Of a stretch of DNA of 64,000 nt, positions 47,369 to 55,207 are shown one piece after another. This DNA comes from Desulfoscipio geothermicus (GTDB lineage: Bacteria > Bacillota > Desulfotomaculia > Desulfotomaculales > Desulfallaceae). A program made the position numbers and the translations under genes. The notes under the pieces are model-generated. The model searched no databases, was not told the origin of the DNA, and saw only the letters and a program-made list of their open reading frames with translations. The DNA is taken from positions 62,001 to 126,000 of the forward strand of contig JAENZP010000002.1 in assembly GCA_016841205.1 (NCBI GenBank), written 5' to 3'. Position 1 is the first letter of the stretch, and every line of letters starts with the position of its first letter.

Positions 47369-48268
47369 TTATTTAACTGCTTCCTTTACTATTGCAAATG
47401 CCTCGTCCAAGCTATTGGCGGTATAAATTTTATTGATGATTTTATCTAATATAACTACGTCATTGATTTTCTTTACCTCTGCTTGTAGGCTAAGGGATGC
47501 ATCTGTGAATTTAATATCAAGGTATTTACAGATAGCATCTACCATACCCTCAGCTTTTGCACCAACTACCATTGAGATTTCATCCCTGGCAGCTTTTTCT
47601 CGAAGTTCGTATAGTCTGCGTTCCTTCTTATTCTTGAAGAAGATCTGTTCAATGGTCATTGCTTTGCGAATTCCGGGGTTTCCCATAGCGATTTCCTCCA
47701 TTTCTTCTCCCTGAATGTTATTAAGATAAAGTAGCCATTCCTCCAAACCATTCTGTGGCTTACGCTTTATCTTTGTAATCTTCTCCAGCTCTAGGAAATG
47801 AATTTCCAGATCGTCGTTCAACAACTCCCCTGTCTGATCCTCTCTAATGTGAAAGGTGTGGTGGTATAATTTATTCGTACCTTCGAACCAGTTAAAACCA
47901 AGGATGTTTATGGTGATGGTCTTTCTAATGTAAATAAAGTTCTCCCCACTGGCCAATTGTCCGTAATACAGTCCTGCCCAATAAAACATTGTGCGTTTAT
48001 CAATATTATATTTGTTCGCTATCTGGACTTCTATATTCACTAATGCCCCGGAGGATGCTTTGGCCAGAATATCAAGTCTAGCGGCTTTGTCCAATAGGTA
48101 TTGGGGATCTATTTCTCGATCAAGCAACTCAATTGTAGTAAGTTCCTGCCCCGGTAACGGCTTCAACACTGCGTTCAAAAAGCTAATTAGTGCTTCTTTG
48201 CCCTCTTCCGATCCGAATATTCTCTTAAAGGCATAGTCATTTGTGCGGTTTATAGTTTTAAATTCCAC
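47369..48268 (-). CDS. Rpn/PD-(D/E)XK nuclease family protein (transposase-like)
   Basis: 299 aa. TNDYAFKRIFGSEEGKE start typical of the YhgA/Rpn family; the nuclease core is RLDILAKASSGALVNIEVQ (Asp, then E-x-Q). The C-terminal half is helical with a charged ERRLYELREKAARDE stretch. Rpn proteins promote RecA-independent recombination, and some act as toxins in defence. Inserted between two recombinase copies; 56 bp from copy 2. Confidence 0.87.
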   Translation of the reverse strand: MEFKTINRTNDYAFKRIFGSEEGKEALISFLNAVLKPLPGQELTTIELLDREIDPQYLLDKAARLDILAKASSGALVNIEVQIANKYNIDKRTMFYWAGLYYGQLASGENFIYIRKTITINILGFNWFEGTNKLYHHTFHIREDQTGELLNDDLEIHFLELEKITKIKRKPQNGLEEWLLYLNNIQGEEMEEIAMGNPGIRKAMTIEQIFFKNKKERRLYELREKAARDEISMVVGAKAEGMVDAICKYLDIKFTDASLSLQAEVKKINDVVILDKIINKIYTANSLDEAFAIVKEAVK

Positions 48269-48324
48269 CCAAAACGCACCTCTTTCCGCACTACTTGGAT
48301 GCCTATATTATACCAGATTCTTAG

Positions 48325-49125
48325 TTACTTATCAGCCTTCGCAGCCAGTTCAAGTATGGCTTCCTGAGCTGTTCTGGCATAACGCCTGGTGGTCGATATA
48401 TTCTCATGCCCCAAGACTTCCTGCACCTTATCTATGGCAATTCCTTTTTGCAACAACTGGGTACCTACAGTATGCCTGCAGCGGTGTGGGTAAAAATCAA
48501 GACCAGTTTGTCTTTTACATTTCAACGACCAGTAATCATACTGCCTGACGGTTATTTCTAAAAGCGGTTCATTACCCGGTCGGTCTTGTCTTAACCTGAC
48601 CAATCTTCTGGCAACATCTGCAACCATTACCGGCACATACCGTTCTTTATTTCCTTTACCATGCCTAACCCTAATCACATACCCACCATTATCAATTCTG
48701 ATTAGGTCAACACACAATAATGCAGTTAGCTCACTCAAACGCAAACCGGTCACCAGCATGGTAAGAAAACCCAAAGCCACCATCTCCGGAATGGTAGTTA
48801 ACCATTCCTTGAATATCTCAAGCTCTTTAACGGTCATGAATCTTGGTAAGGTTTGTCCTTCTTTAACCCGCAGTCTTCGGGTATTAACAGGATTACCTAT
48901 TATTTCGTCTTCTTCAATTAAAAAATCATAAAATACTTTCAAAACTGATAAGGTTTTATTTACAGTCCTGGGCTTGAGACCCTCTTCTATAATATGGTTT
49001 CTAAATAACCTAACCTGTGAGGGATTTAGTTTAGAGAAATCCAAATTATTGCCTTCAATGAATTGTATGAATTTGCTCAAATTGTACATATAGTTTTTTA
49101 TAGTAGACTTTGAGTTGTTTTGCAT
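48325..49125 (-). CDS. Tyrosine recombinase, module copy 2, N-terminally frameshifted and C-terminally shortened
   Basis: 266 aa in the open frame starting MQNNSKSTI. Copy 1 has 17 more N-terminal codons; the same DNA exists here (ATGGAATCC at about 49178) but one base is missing, so that start runs into TAA after four codons. The C-terminus stops at AAKADK, about 18 residues earlier than copy 1. Catalytic Arg, Lys, H-x-x-R, His and Tyr are all kept, so activity from the internal ATG is possible. Confidence 0.85.
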   Translation of the reverse strand: MQNNSKSTIKNYMYNLSKFIQFIEGNNLDFSKLNPSQVRLFRNHIIEEGLKPRTVNKTLSVLKVFYDFLIEEDEIIGNPVNTRRLRVKEGQTLPRFMTVKELEIFKEWLTTIPEMVALGFLTMLVTGLRLSELTALLCVDLIRIDNGGYVIRVRHGKGNKERYVPVMVADVARRLVRLRQDRPGNEPLLEITVRQYDYWSLKCKRQTGLDFYPHRCRHTVGTQLLQKGIAIDKVQEVLGHENISTTRRYARTAQEAILELAAKADK

Positions 49126-49311
49126 TTTTAAATCTAATAAATAATCTTTAACTAATTCTCTTAATTGGATTCCATTTTTTATTCCTATGTTGGTTTTACA
49201 TATTCTTTCTTAACCAATTGCTCAACTATTGAACATTTTAATTTATACCAATAATTTTGTCAATATAAATAAGTTATTCAATAAATATCCTTTAATTGAA
49301 TTGACTAAATA

Positions 49312-49690
49312 ACTATAATACCTCCAGTATATTAACAACGCTATACCCACTGTTAACCTGTTCCGCCTTGACATCATCCCAGGTGATCACGAGAGCGTTT
49401 TCCATAACTCGCCCATCAAATCATTAATCGTCCCAACTTCCCTGTAATTCATGCCAAGGTCATGCACAGCTATTTTAAGTATAGCCAACACTTCGCCGGG
49501 AGGTCCGCATAATATTATTTCTTTTACGGGTCCACGGGCAGCCTGGTGTGCGGCTATAACCTCGCCTACCGCCCGGCTTATTTTGATAATCTGCTTGTAT
49601 GGGCCATGCCCCCAGGGGTAAGGATGTAGCGCAAGGTCCTGCCGTTGATCCTTTCCAGCTTGACCAGCCCCTTATTCACGAGCTTCACCC
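49312..49690 (-). pseudogene. MarR-type EPS-associated regulator, decayed copy
   Basis: Clear but broken copy of the regulator at 50708-51232. Its 5' third (the HTH start) is missing. NKGLVKLERINGRTLRYILTP and PGGMA are intact, then the piece equivalent to EKARLAYQYLKASYRQ is deleted and the frame shifts; the remaining GPPGEVLAILKIAVHDLGMN part follows in another frame to the stop near 49312. It sits between recombinase copies 2 and 3, as expected for a duplicated module. Confidence 0.87.
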
Positions 49691-49704
49691 TAGACTCTAC
49701 CCTA

Positions 49705-50586
49705 CTAAAGCAACCAAAACCTATACAATACCCGGTGCTCTTTGATTTCATCCACCTGGGCCGCCAGTTCATAGATGGCATCCGGGGCGGTTCTGGCGTA
49801 GAGCCGGGTGGTGGAGATGTCGGCGTGCCCCAGTACGTCCTGCACTTTGTCTATGGATACCCCTTTTTGCAAAAGCTGCGTACCCGTGGTATGCCGGCAC
49901 CTGTGGGAGTGGAAGTTGACCCCGGTTTCCAGGCGGCATTTGCGGGCCCACCATTTGAAGTTATGACTGGTCACCCCGAATAATGGCTCATCATCCCGGC
50001 GGTCTCCTACATAATCAATTAAATCATTAACTACCCGGGAATCAATAACCGGTACATACCTTTCCTTGTCTCCTTTGCCGTGGCGCACCCGAAAGACATA
50101 GCCGCCATTGTCCAGCACAATAATATCATTGGGGGTGACGGAGGAGACTTCGCTCACCCGCATGCCGGTAGCCAGCATGGTGCGATAGCCGAGGGCCATG
50201 TGAGGGGGGATGGTGTTTAGCCATTGGTAAAATATTTCAAGTTCTTCCGGCGTCATGAAATGGGGCAGCGTTTGGCCATCCTTAACTCGTAGGCGGCGGG
50301 TAATAATGGGGTTGCCCTGTACCTCCCGCTCGTCTACCAGAAAATCGTAGAAGCTTTTCAAGGCAGCCAGCACCGCGTTAATAGTGGCTGGCTTTAAACC
50401 TTGTTTCACCAGGTGATTGCGAAATAACTTAACCTGTTTTAAAGTCAGAGTGGTATAATCCAATGCCTGGCTTTCGCTAAAAGAGACAAATTTGTCCAGG
50501 TGAAAACCGTAATTGCTTAATGTATGTACCGAGCTGCCTTTCATTTTCAGTTCGATAAGGTAATTTTTAACTTGTAAACGTAGCAT
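49705..50586 (-). CDS. Tyrosine recombinase (XerC/D-like), module copy 3
   Basis: 293 aa. Same family as copies 1 and 2 but more diverged and more GC-rich. Catalytic Arg in ATGMRVSEV, Lys in HGKGDKERY, H-x-x-R in SHRCRHTTGT, His in LGHADIST, Tyr in TTRLYART. It follows the intact MarR regulator gene, separated by a palindromic repeat (50631-50688). No phage or ICE genes accompany it. Confidence 0.92.
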   Translation of the reverse strand: MLRLQVKNYLIELKMKGSSVHTLSNYGFHLDKFVSFSESQALDYTTLTLKQVKLFRNHLVKQGLKPATINAVLAALKSFYDFLVDEREVQGNPIITRRLRVKDGQTLPHFMTPEELEIFYQWLNTIPPHMALGYRTMLATGMRVSEVSSVTPNDIIVLDNGGYVFRVRHGKGDKERYVPVIDSRVVNDLIDYVGDRRDDEPLFGVTSHNFKWWARKCRLETGVNFHSHRCRHTTGTQLLQKGVSIDKVQDVLGHADISTTRLYARTAPDAIYELAAQVDEIKEHRVLYRFWLL

Positions 50587-50630
50587 GGTTTACCTCATTG
50601 CCAAAAATATTCTAATCCTTGCTTGTAGTT

Positions 50631-50688
50631 GGGGTCAGACCTTGACAATTGACACTGGACTACGTGTCAATTGTCAAGGTCTGACCCC
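50631..50688. repeat. GGGGTCAGACCTTGACA-type palindromic repeat, copy 2
   Basis: Perfect 25-bp inverted repeat (GGGGTCAGACCTTGAC AATTGACAC arms) with an 8-nt loop, between the MarR and recombinase genes. Arms equal those at 62267-62324; the loop differs. Confidence 0.92.
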
Positions 50689-50707
50689 ATAGGCATTAGC
50701 TAAAAAC

Positions 50708-51232
50708 CTATAATATTTCCAGTATATTTACAACATTATACTTGCTTTTAACCTGCTCCGCCCGGTTATCATCCCAGGTAATCACCAAAGCGTTCTCCCA
50801 AATATCACCCGTTAAATCATTAATTGTTTCAACTTCTCTGTAATTCATTCCAAGATCATGCACAGCTATTTTAAGTATGGCCAAAACCTCGCCGGGAGGT
50901 CCGCACAATATTATTTCTTTTGCGGGGCCATTGGCGGCCTGGTGTGTGGCCACAATCTCCTCCACCGCCCGGCTTATTTTGATGATCTGTCTGTATGATG
51001 CTTTAAGATATTGGTAAGCCAGCCGGGCTTTTTCGGCCATGCCCCCGGGGGTTAGGATATAACGCAGCGTCCTGCCGTTGGCTCTTTCCAGCTTGACCAG
51101 CCCTTTATGCACCATTTTTTTCAGCAGCAGGTTTACGGTGCCTACCGAAAGGCCGGTCCTGCTGGCGATTTGGCGCTGGGATATGTCTTCGTTTTTTTCC
51201 AAGTGACTTAATATTTCATATTCATGATTCAA
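50708..51232 (-). CDS. MarR/winged-helix transcriptional regulator of the EPS-associated type
   Basis: 174 aa. N-terminal winged helix (EILSHLEKNEDISQRQIASR, TGLSVGTVNLLLKKM, then wing LERANGRTLRYILTPGG) resembles the MarR-like regulators often encoded at the head of exopolysaccharide loci. The C-terminal part has an unusual GPPGEVLAILKIAVHDLGM segment with a nucleotide-loop look. TTG start with a weak GGTGA site. Probable regulator of the capsule locus downstream, but separated from it by 5 kb of module copies. Confidence 0.82.
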   Translation of the reverse strand: MNHEYEILSHLEKNEDISQRQIASRTGLSVGTVNLLLKKMVHKGLVKLERANGRTLRYILTPGGMAEKARLAYQYLKASYRQIIKISRAVEEIVATHQAANGPAKEIILCGPPGEVLAILKIAVHDLGMNYREVETINDLTGDIWENALVITWDDNRAEQVKSKYNVVNILEIL

Positions 51233-51398
51233 TGTATTTCACCAGCTTAGTTGGATATGGTCATTTCAGGTATCCAGCTTCCTTATTTATTGTTAATCAT
51301 TTTCCAACATATATTTTATCCTTGCATGTCAGTCAATAGATCAAGAAAACTCTCCAGATTATCTTTAAACTTCTTGAAAGTTGGCACTAATTCATTCA

Positions 51399-51791
51399 CT
51401 AAAGGTCCATTCTGGCCCATTCAAGTTCATACCCGTAAAGATTGCGAAAACGGTGCCTAAAAGCCAGGTATTGCTGAAGCTGTTCCGCCAGTTGGCTATT
51501 AATTACAGAAGGCCTTTTAGAAGGGATATCCAACATCATTTGCTCCAATAGGTCACGGTGCCATCCCTCCGATTTAGGTACCACTTGATCAACCTCACGG
51601 GCTATACTCGTAAAAATTTTCTCTATTCCGGAGTAAAAGTCGTGCAATATTGATGCGTAAGCTCTCAGTTTGATGCTCTTTAAATTATGTTCTTTGAGTT
51701 TAGTTAGCGTTTTTAATTCATCCTGTAGTTTTTCTAATTGCTGCAACTCTTTTCTAACGCGTGCTTCCAGCAAAATCAAGTTTGGCGTCAT
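51399..51791 (-). CDS. HepT-like (HEPN) toxin
   Basis: 130 aa, all-helical. The C-terminal YLAFRHRFRNLYGYEL carries the R-x(4-6)-H/Y region of HEPN RNase toxins of the HepT-like group. It overlaps the nucleotidyltransferase gene by 4 bp, the standard HEPN/MNT operon, though here MNT comes first. In known pairs the MNT protein AMPylates the HEPN Tyr to silence it. Confidence 0.82.
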   Translation of the reverse strand: MTPNLILLEARVRKELQQLEKLQDELKTLTKLKEHNLKSIKLRAYASILHDFYSGIEKIFTSIAREVDQVVPKSEGWHRDLLEQMMLDIPSKRPSVINSQLAEQLQQYLAFRHRFRNLYGYELEWARMDL

Positions 51792-52153
51792 AGTTCCAAC
51801 CCCTTTTGCAGAATATACTCCCGCACTTCAGGGTCGATTCGCTCCAGTTCGATCAAGTCAAAATCAAATGGATGCAATATACTCATCACTTCTGCGTATA
51901 CTCGCCAGAAGTTTATTTCGCTGTCTAGGTTTGCTATGGCTATGTCTATATCAGAGTGTTCCATGAACTTTTCTTTTTCCAGCAAGGAACCGAAAAGGAA
52001 CACCCGGCACCGGTAATTTTGCTTTAAATGCTCCGCAGCCTTGTGGGCGAGGGTTATGGCTTTTTGGTAACGAGCTTTTAGTTCCTGTTCTTTTTTCTTT
52101 TTTTCCTCAAGCCACCCGGCACGGTAACCTGCCAGTTGTTTTGGCGTTAACAT
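51788..52153 (-). CDS. MNT-type nucleotidyltransferase antitoxin
   Basis: 121 aa. Pol-beta fold with FLFGSLLEKEKFMEHSDIDI, i.e. G-S-x(n)-S-D-x-D active site. ATG 52153 is chosen because GGGGTGG precedes it and a TATAAT (-10, 52172-52177) lies just upstream; the longer open frame to 52201 would start before the promoter. Partner of the HepT-like toxin. Confidence 0.87.
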   Translation of the reverse strand: MLTPKQLAGYRAGWLEEKKKKEQELKARYQKAITLAHKAAEHLKQNYRCRVFLFGSLLEKEKFMEHSDIDIAIANLDSEINFWRVYAEVMSILHPFDFDLIELERIDPEVREYILQKGLEL

Positions 52154-52205
52154 ATTTTCCACCCCAAGTATATTATACCAAACTACCGCAGCTAAAACCA
52201 CAGCA

Positions 52206-52219
52206 GGGGTCAGACCTTG
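52206..52219 (+). repeat. Half copy of the GGGGTCAGACCTTG repeat
   Basis: GGGGTCAGACCTTG directly after the higA stop, without the second arm; a degenerate or truncated copy of the dispersed palindrome. Confidence 0.6.
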
Positions 52220-52220
52220 G

Positions 52221-52505
52221 TTATTTCAATATGACCTGTACCTCTTTCCCAAGGGAGCGGGCAACCTTAGACAAAAAGTCCAGAGATGGATTGTACGTTC
52301 CGCTTTCCAAGCGGCTGATATTGGATTTCTGGGTCCCAACCCGAAACGCCAATTCTTCCTGGGTAATATTTTGGCTGATTCGAGCTTCAATGATTTGAGA
52401 AATCACATCATAGCGCGGTTTCAGCTTTTCGTATTCCTCTTTAAATTCTTCGTCCTTCATTAAAAGCTCTTTTACTTCGGAAAACTTTGCTCCCGCTTTA
52501 CTCAT
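52221..52505 (-). CDS. higA: HigA-type XRE antitoxin
   Basis: 94 aa. C-terminal HTH: SQNITQEELAFRVGTQKSNISRLESG, then NPSLDFLSKVARSLG. ATG 52505 (AGGTGTGATA before it) is chosen; upstream codons only read the toxin gene out of frame. It overlaps the toxin 3' end by 8 bp, toxin first, as in HigBA. Intact although its toxin gene appears frameshifted. Confidence 0.88.
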   Translation of the reverse strand: MSKAGAKFSEVKELLMKDEEFKEEYEKLKPRYDVISQIIEARISQNITQEELAFRVGTQKSNISRLESGTYNPSLDFLSKVARSLGKEVQVILK

Positions 52506-52856
52506 TATCACACCTACTTTCATAATCTTCTTTATAACGCAATGCCCGCTCAATCTCTCTTTGCGGCGTCTTTTCAGTTTTTTTGGTGAAACCATGAAGC
52601 AGCACAAAGGTCTTCCGGCGGTATGTGAAATAAAATATCCTGCTGATGTCCGACGCAAATTTGATCCTCAGTTCAAAAAGGCCTTTGCCTTTTATGGGCT
52701 TGACATAAGGTTCCCTTAATTCCGGTCCGTGTTTTTCCAACAGTTCTATTTCGCTAAAGGCTTTCGCGCCCGCATTTTTACATCCAACGATAGTAGAAAA
52801 TCCAGCACAGGAATACTTCCATTTTCCTTTTTATAGTATTCCACTTGCCAATCCAT
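52498..52856 (-). pseudogene. HigB/RelE-type (Gp49-like) toxin, frameshifted
   Basis: The full-length gene would start MDWQVEYYKKENGSIPVLDF at 52856. After KMRAR (near 52765) the frame is off by one step and meets TAG at 52746. One frame over, AFSEIELLEKHGPELREP, KPIKGKGLFELRIKF, ISRIFYFTYRRKTFVLLHGF and KTPQREIERA complete a normal Gp49-like toxin. So a single indel separates the first third from the catalytic part. Either the toxin is dead, or the 80-aa part is made from an internal TTG. Confidence 0.82.
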
Positions 52857-52896
52857 AATTCACCTCTAATCTCAGCATATGCTCCACTTCACTATT

Positions 52897-52918
52897 ATGT
52901 TATCATATACGATAACAT
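52897..52918. promoter_or_regulatory. Operator-like palindrome of the higBA operon
   Basis: ATGTTATC-N6-GATAACAT, perfect 8-bp arms, 41-62 bp upstream of the toxin start and within its likely promoter. HigA-type antitoxins usually repress their operon through such palindromes, so this is the probable autoregulatory site. Confidence 0.6.
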
Positions 52919-53039
52919 AAATCAATAAAAGCGTCTGATCCCTTGGTATGTTTTACCAATAGGCATCCGACCGTCGTGCCCCCCGAAAAAATTCCCTGCT
53001 TGCGAATTAATTAGTAAAAGAACAAAGGAGGTATGACGT

Positions 53040-54722
53040 TTGAAAAAGTTCTTGATTTTAATGATGACAGGGCTTTTGGTAATAGCCCTGTCGGCCGGTA
53101 CAGCTTGGGCCAAGCCGGACAATGGTAAAAGCGCAATGAAAATGTACAAGACCCAGTACAAGGCTATGGTGAACGGTAAGATTTCGGTTAAGGGCAATCA
53201 GTTTAAGGACACTGCAAATCATTGGGGCAGCGCTTCAATACAACGGATGACAAATTTGGGATTGTTCGCCGGTTACAATGACGGCACTTTTAAGCCCAAC
53301 AACCAACTTAGCCAGGCCGAAATGATTGCTCTGGTGATGAGATTGGTAGACTACAATAGCAATGACGACGAAGAAGATAGCGTAAGCGACAATGAAAAGT
53401 ATAAGGCGGTTCCTGTCTGGGCTAGAAATTCGGTTAAACAAGCCGTTAATTTAAGAATAATGAGCCTTAACCGGTTCCATTCCGCACAGCAGGCTTCCCG
53501 GGCTGTAACATGTGTGGCATTTGCCAAAGCGTTGGGTTTAGATCCGATTGATATCGATGACGTAAATTTTTCTGATAAGTTACTGATTAATAAAGAGGAT
53601 CTTGGTTACATTCTGGCTATGTATAAGGAAGGTTATATCAAGGGTACGCCGGGTAATTACTTCTTGCCCCAAAACTGCATAACCAGGGCTGAAATGGCTA
53701 CTATCCTGGAAAGAATTCTGGCCAACCTCAGAGAAGATGATGTTGACTTTTCCGACCTGGAAACTGATCTGTTAGACGATTACGACGAAATTGAAGCTGT
53801 GCCTGTAGATAACATCAACCTGGACGGCGACGAGGACGAAGTTGACGTTGAGGTTGAGGTTGACCTGGACGACTACGAAGATGAGTGGGCCGATTTAGAT
53901 GAAAGTGATATTGAGGACTGGTTGGAAGACTTGGTGGAAGATATCCAGGACGAACTTTCTGAGGATACCATAGTTAACGGCGAGATTATCAACATTGATA
54001 ACGACGACGTGCTGGTTAGCTTTAGCAAAGATGGGCCCGATGACCTTTCTGTAAGTTATTATGACGTTGATCTTTCCGACCTGGAAACTGATCTGTTAGA
54101 CGATTATGACGAAATTGAAGCTGTGCCTGTAGATAACATCAACCTGGACGGCGACGAGGACGAAGTTGACGTTGAGGTTGAGGTTGACCTGGACGACTAC
54201 GAAGATGAGTGGGCCGATTTAGATGAAAGTGATATTGAGGACTGGTTGGAAGACTTGGTGGAAGATATCCAGGACGAACTTTCTGAGGATACCATAGTTA
54301 ACGGCGAGATTATCAACATTGATAACGACGACGTGCTGGTTAGCTTTAGCAAAGATGGGACCGATGACCTTTCTGTAAGTTATTATGACAAAGACGATGT
54401 GAACGATGTGGAAGATGAACTAAAAGGTGATGAATTTGATATAGCCGGCATCGAATTCCAGATTACTTCGATTAATTACCACAGCAATGATATGATCACG
54501 GTTATTTTAGAGGCTCAAGAAAATGTTTCCTCAAGTGAATGGGAGGATTTGGACAGCAGCGACGTTGAGAATGACGTGGAAAATATCTGTGAAGATATTG
54601 CACAAGCATTTCAAGACGATGCTGACGCTGAGCCGGTAATGATTTACATCAGCTTGCATGATGATGATTCATATTTGCTGGAAAGTTATAATTATGACGT
54701 AGAAGAAGAATCACTGGATTAA
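53040..54722 (+). CDS. SLH-domain cell-surface protein with duplicated acidic domain
   Basis: 560 aa. Signal peptide MKKFLILMMTGLLVIALS to AWA, then three SLH domains (about 54-105, 118-175, 178-234; FKDTANHWGSASIQRM, GYNDGTFKPNNQLSQAEM, PQNCITRAEMATILERIL) that tether it to pyruvylated cell-wall polymer. A 108-residue, extremely Asp/Glu-rich unit follows twice (235-342 and 343-450), then a related third acidic region. TTG start with AAAGGAGG seven bases upstream. The acidity suggests cation binding, not shown. Pyruvylated polymer binding links it to the pyruvyl transferases of the window, inference only. Confidence 0.92.
   Translation: MKKFLILMMTGLLVIALSAGTAWAKPDNGKSAMKMYKTQYKAMVNGKISVKGNQFKDTANHWGSASIQRMTNLGLFAGYNDGTFKPNNQLSQAEMIALVMRLVDYNSNDDEEDSVSDNEKYKAVPVWARNSVKQAVNLRIMSLNRFHSAQQASRAVTCVAFAKALGLDPIDIDDVNFSDKLLINKEDLGYILAMYKEGYIKGTPGNYFLPQNCITRAEMATILERILANLREDDVDFSDLETDLLDDYDEIEAVPVDNINLDGDEDEVDVEVEVDLDDYEDEWADLDESDIEDWLEDLVEDIQDELSEDTIVNGEIINIDNDDVLVSFSKDGPDDLSVSYYDVDLSDLETDLLDDYDEIEAVPVDNINLDGDEDEVDVEVEVDLDDYEDEWADLDESDIEDWLEDLVEDIQDELSEDTIVNGEIINIDNDDVLVSFSKDGTDDLSVSYYDKDDVNDVEDELKGDEFDIAGIEFQITSINYHSNDMITVILEAQENVSSSEWEDLDSSDVENDVENICEDIAQAFQDDADAEPVMIYISLHDDDSYLLESYNYDVEEESLD
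53742..54389 (+). repeat. 324-bp in-frame tandem duplication
   Basis: Two consecutive 324-bp units (53742-54065, 54066-54389) inside the SLH protein gene. By eye only four bases differ, so the duplication is recent or kept uniform by gene conversion. It encodes two 108-aa acidic units that differ at one or two residues. Confidence 0.95.
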
Positions 54723-54728
54723 ATTTAG

Positions 54729-54771
54729 GAGAAGAGGGCCGGGCCTAATAATCGCCCGGCTCTCTTCTTGT
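54729..54771 (+). terminator. Rho-independent terminator
   Basis: GAAGAGGGCCGGGC / GCCCGGCTCTCTTC stem, 9-nt loop, then TTGTTT; just after the SLH gene stop. Confidence 0.85.
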
Positions 54772-54952
54772 TTCGAAAGAAAATATAATTGAGGGTTAAA
54801 ATAAGGGATTATTTACTATATTTATATAATTTATAAGTAAATTGTAAAATTATTAGATTTATATTTAATTTTTAAGTTAAATGAATAATTATGTTAGGAT
54901 AGGAGTTTTGTACTATAAATTTATATAAGGTATGATTACTTTGTAACAGAAT

Positions 54953-55088
54953 AGCAATTTTGCCTAATCTCAGTAAATCTAATGCGCTGAGAGCGGGGGA
55001 ACCAAGCATTTGGGGTGAATCCTGAAAGATTTCAGGTAGGGTATCTTTTACCGAACCCGACAGCTAACCTCGTAGGTATCAAAAGAAA
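54953..55088 (+). promoter_or_regulatory. Cyclic-di-AMP riboswitch (ydaO/yuaA type)
   Basis: The conserved blocks occur in order: GCTGAGAGCGGGGGAACC, TTGGGGTGAATC, AGGGTATC, and CCGAACCCGACAGCTAACCT with CGTAGG at the 3' end. This is the ydaO consensus, which senses c-di-AMP and usually turns off cell-wall, osmotic and ion-transport genes. It precedes the CAP-domain secreted protein by about 120 bp. Boundaries are approximate. The preceding 54772-54952 is AT-rich promoter DNA without a gene. Confidence 0.93.
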
Positions 55089-55094
55089 GGAGAA

Positions 55095-55190
55095 ATGCCT
55101 GTTTTATTGATATTGAGTGCTTCCTTAACGAGTGCTTTCCTTAACAGTTTCTTGTTTACTGATACCATATTTTCCGGACAAACTATTTGA
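55095..55190 (+). CDS. Possible 31-aa hydrophobic leader peptide
   Basis: ATG with AAAGGAG just before it (spacing rather short), reading MPVLLILSASLTSAFLNSFL and ending at TGA 17 bp before the CAP gene ATG. It contains an imperfect 15/16-bp direct repeat (GAGTGCTTCCTTAAC, GAGTGCTTTCCTTAAC). It could be a leader between riboswitch and gene, or chance. Confidence 0.25.
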   Translation: MPVLLILSASLTSAFLNSFLFTDTIFSGQTI

Positions 55191-55207
55191 GCAAAAGGAG
55201 AAGATGT

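Noticed and set aside
49578-49781. 67-aa open frame overlapping recombinase copy 3 and the regulator relic
   Set aside because: It joins an out-of-frame reading of the recombinase end to part of the decayed MarR copy; not a gene of its own.
46128-51232. Prophage or integrative element
   Set aside because: No structural, replication or conjugation genes and no tRNA or attachment duplication seen; only recombinase-regulator modules.
53742-54389. Repeats as a CRISPR array
   Set aside because: Only two long coding units in frame without spacers.
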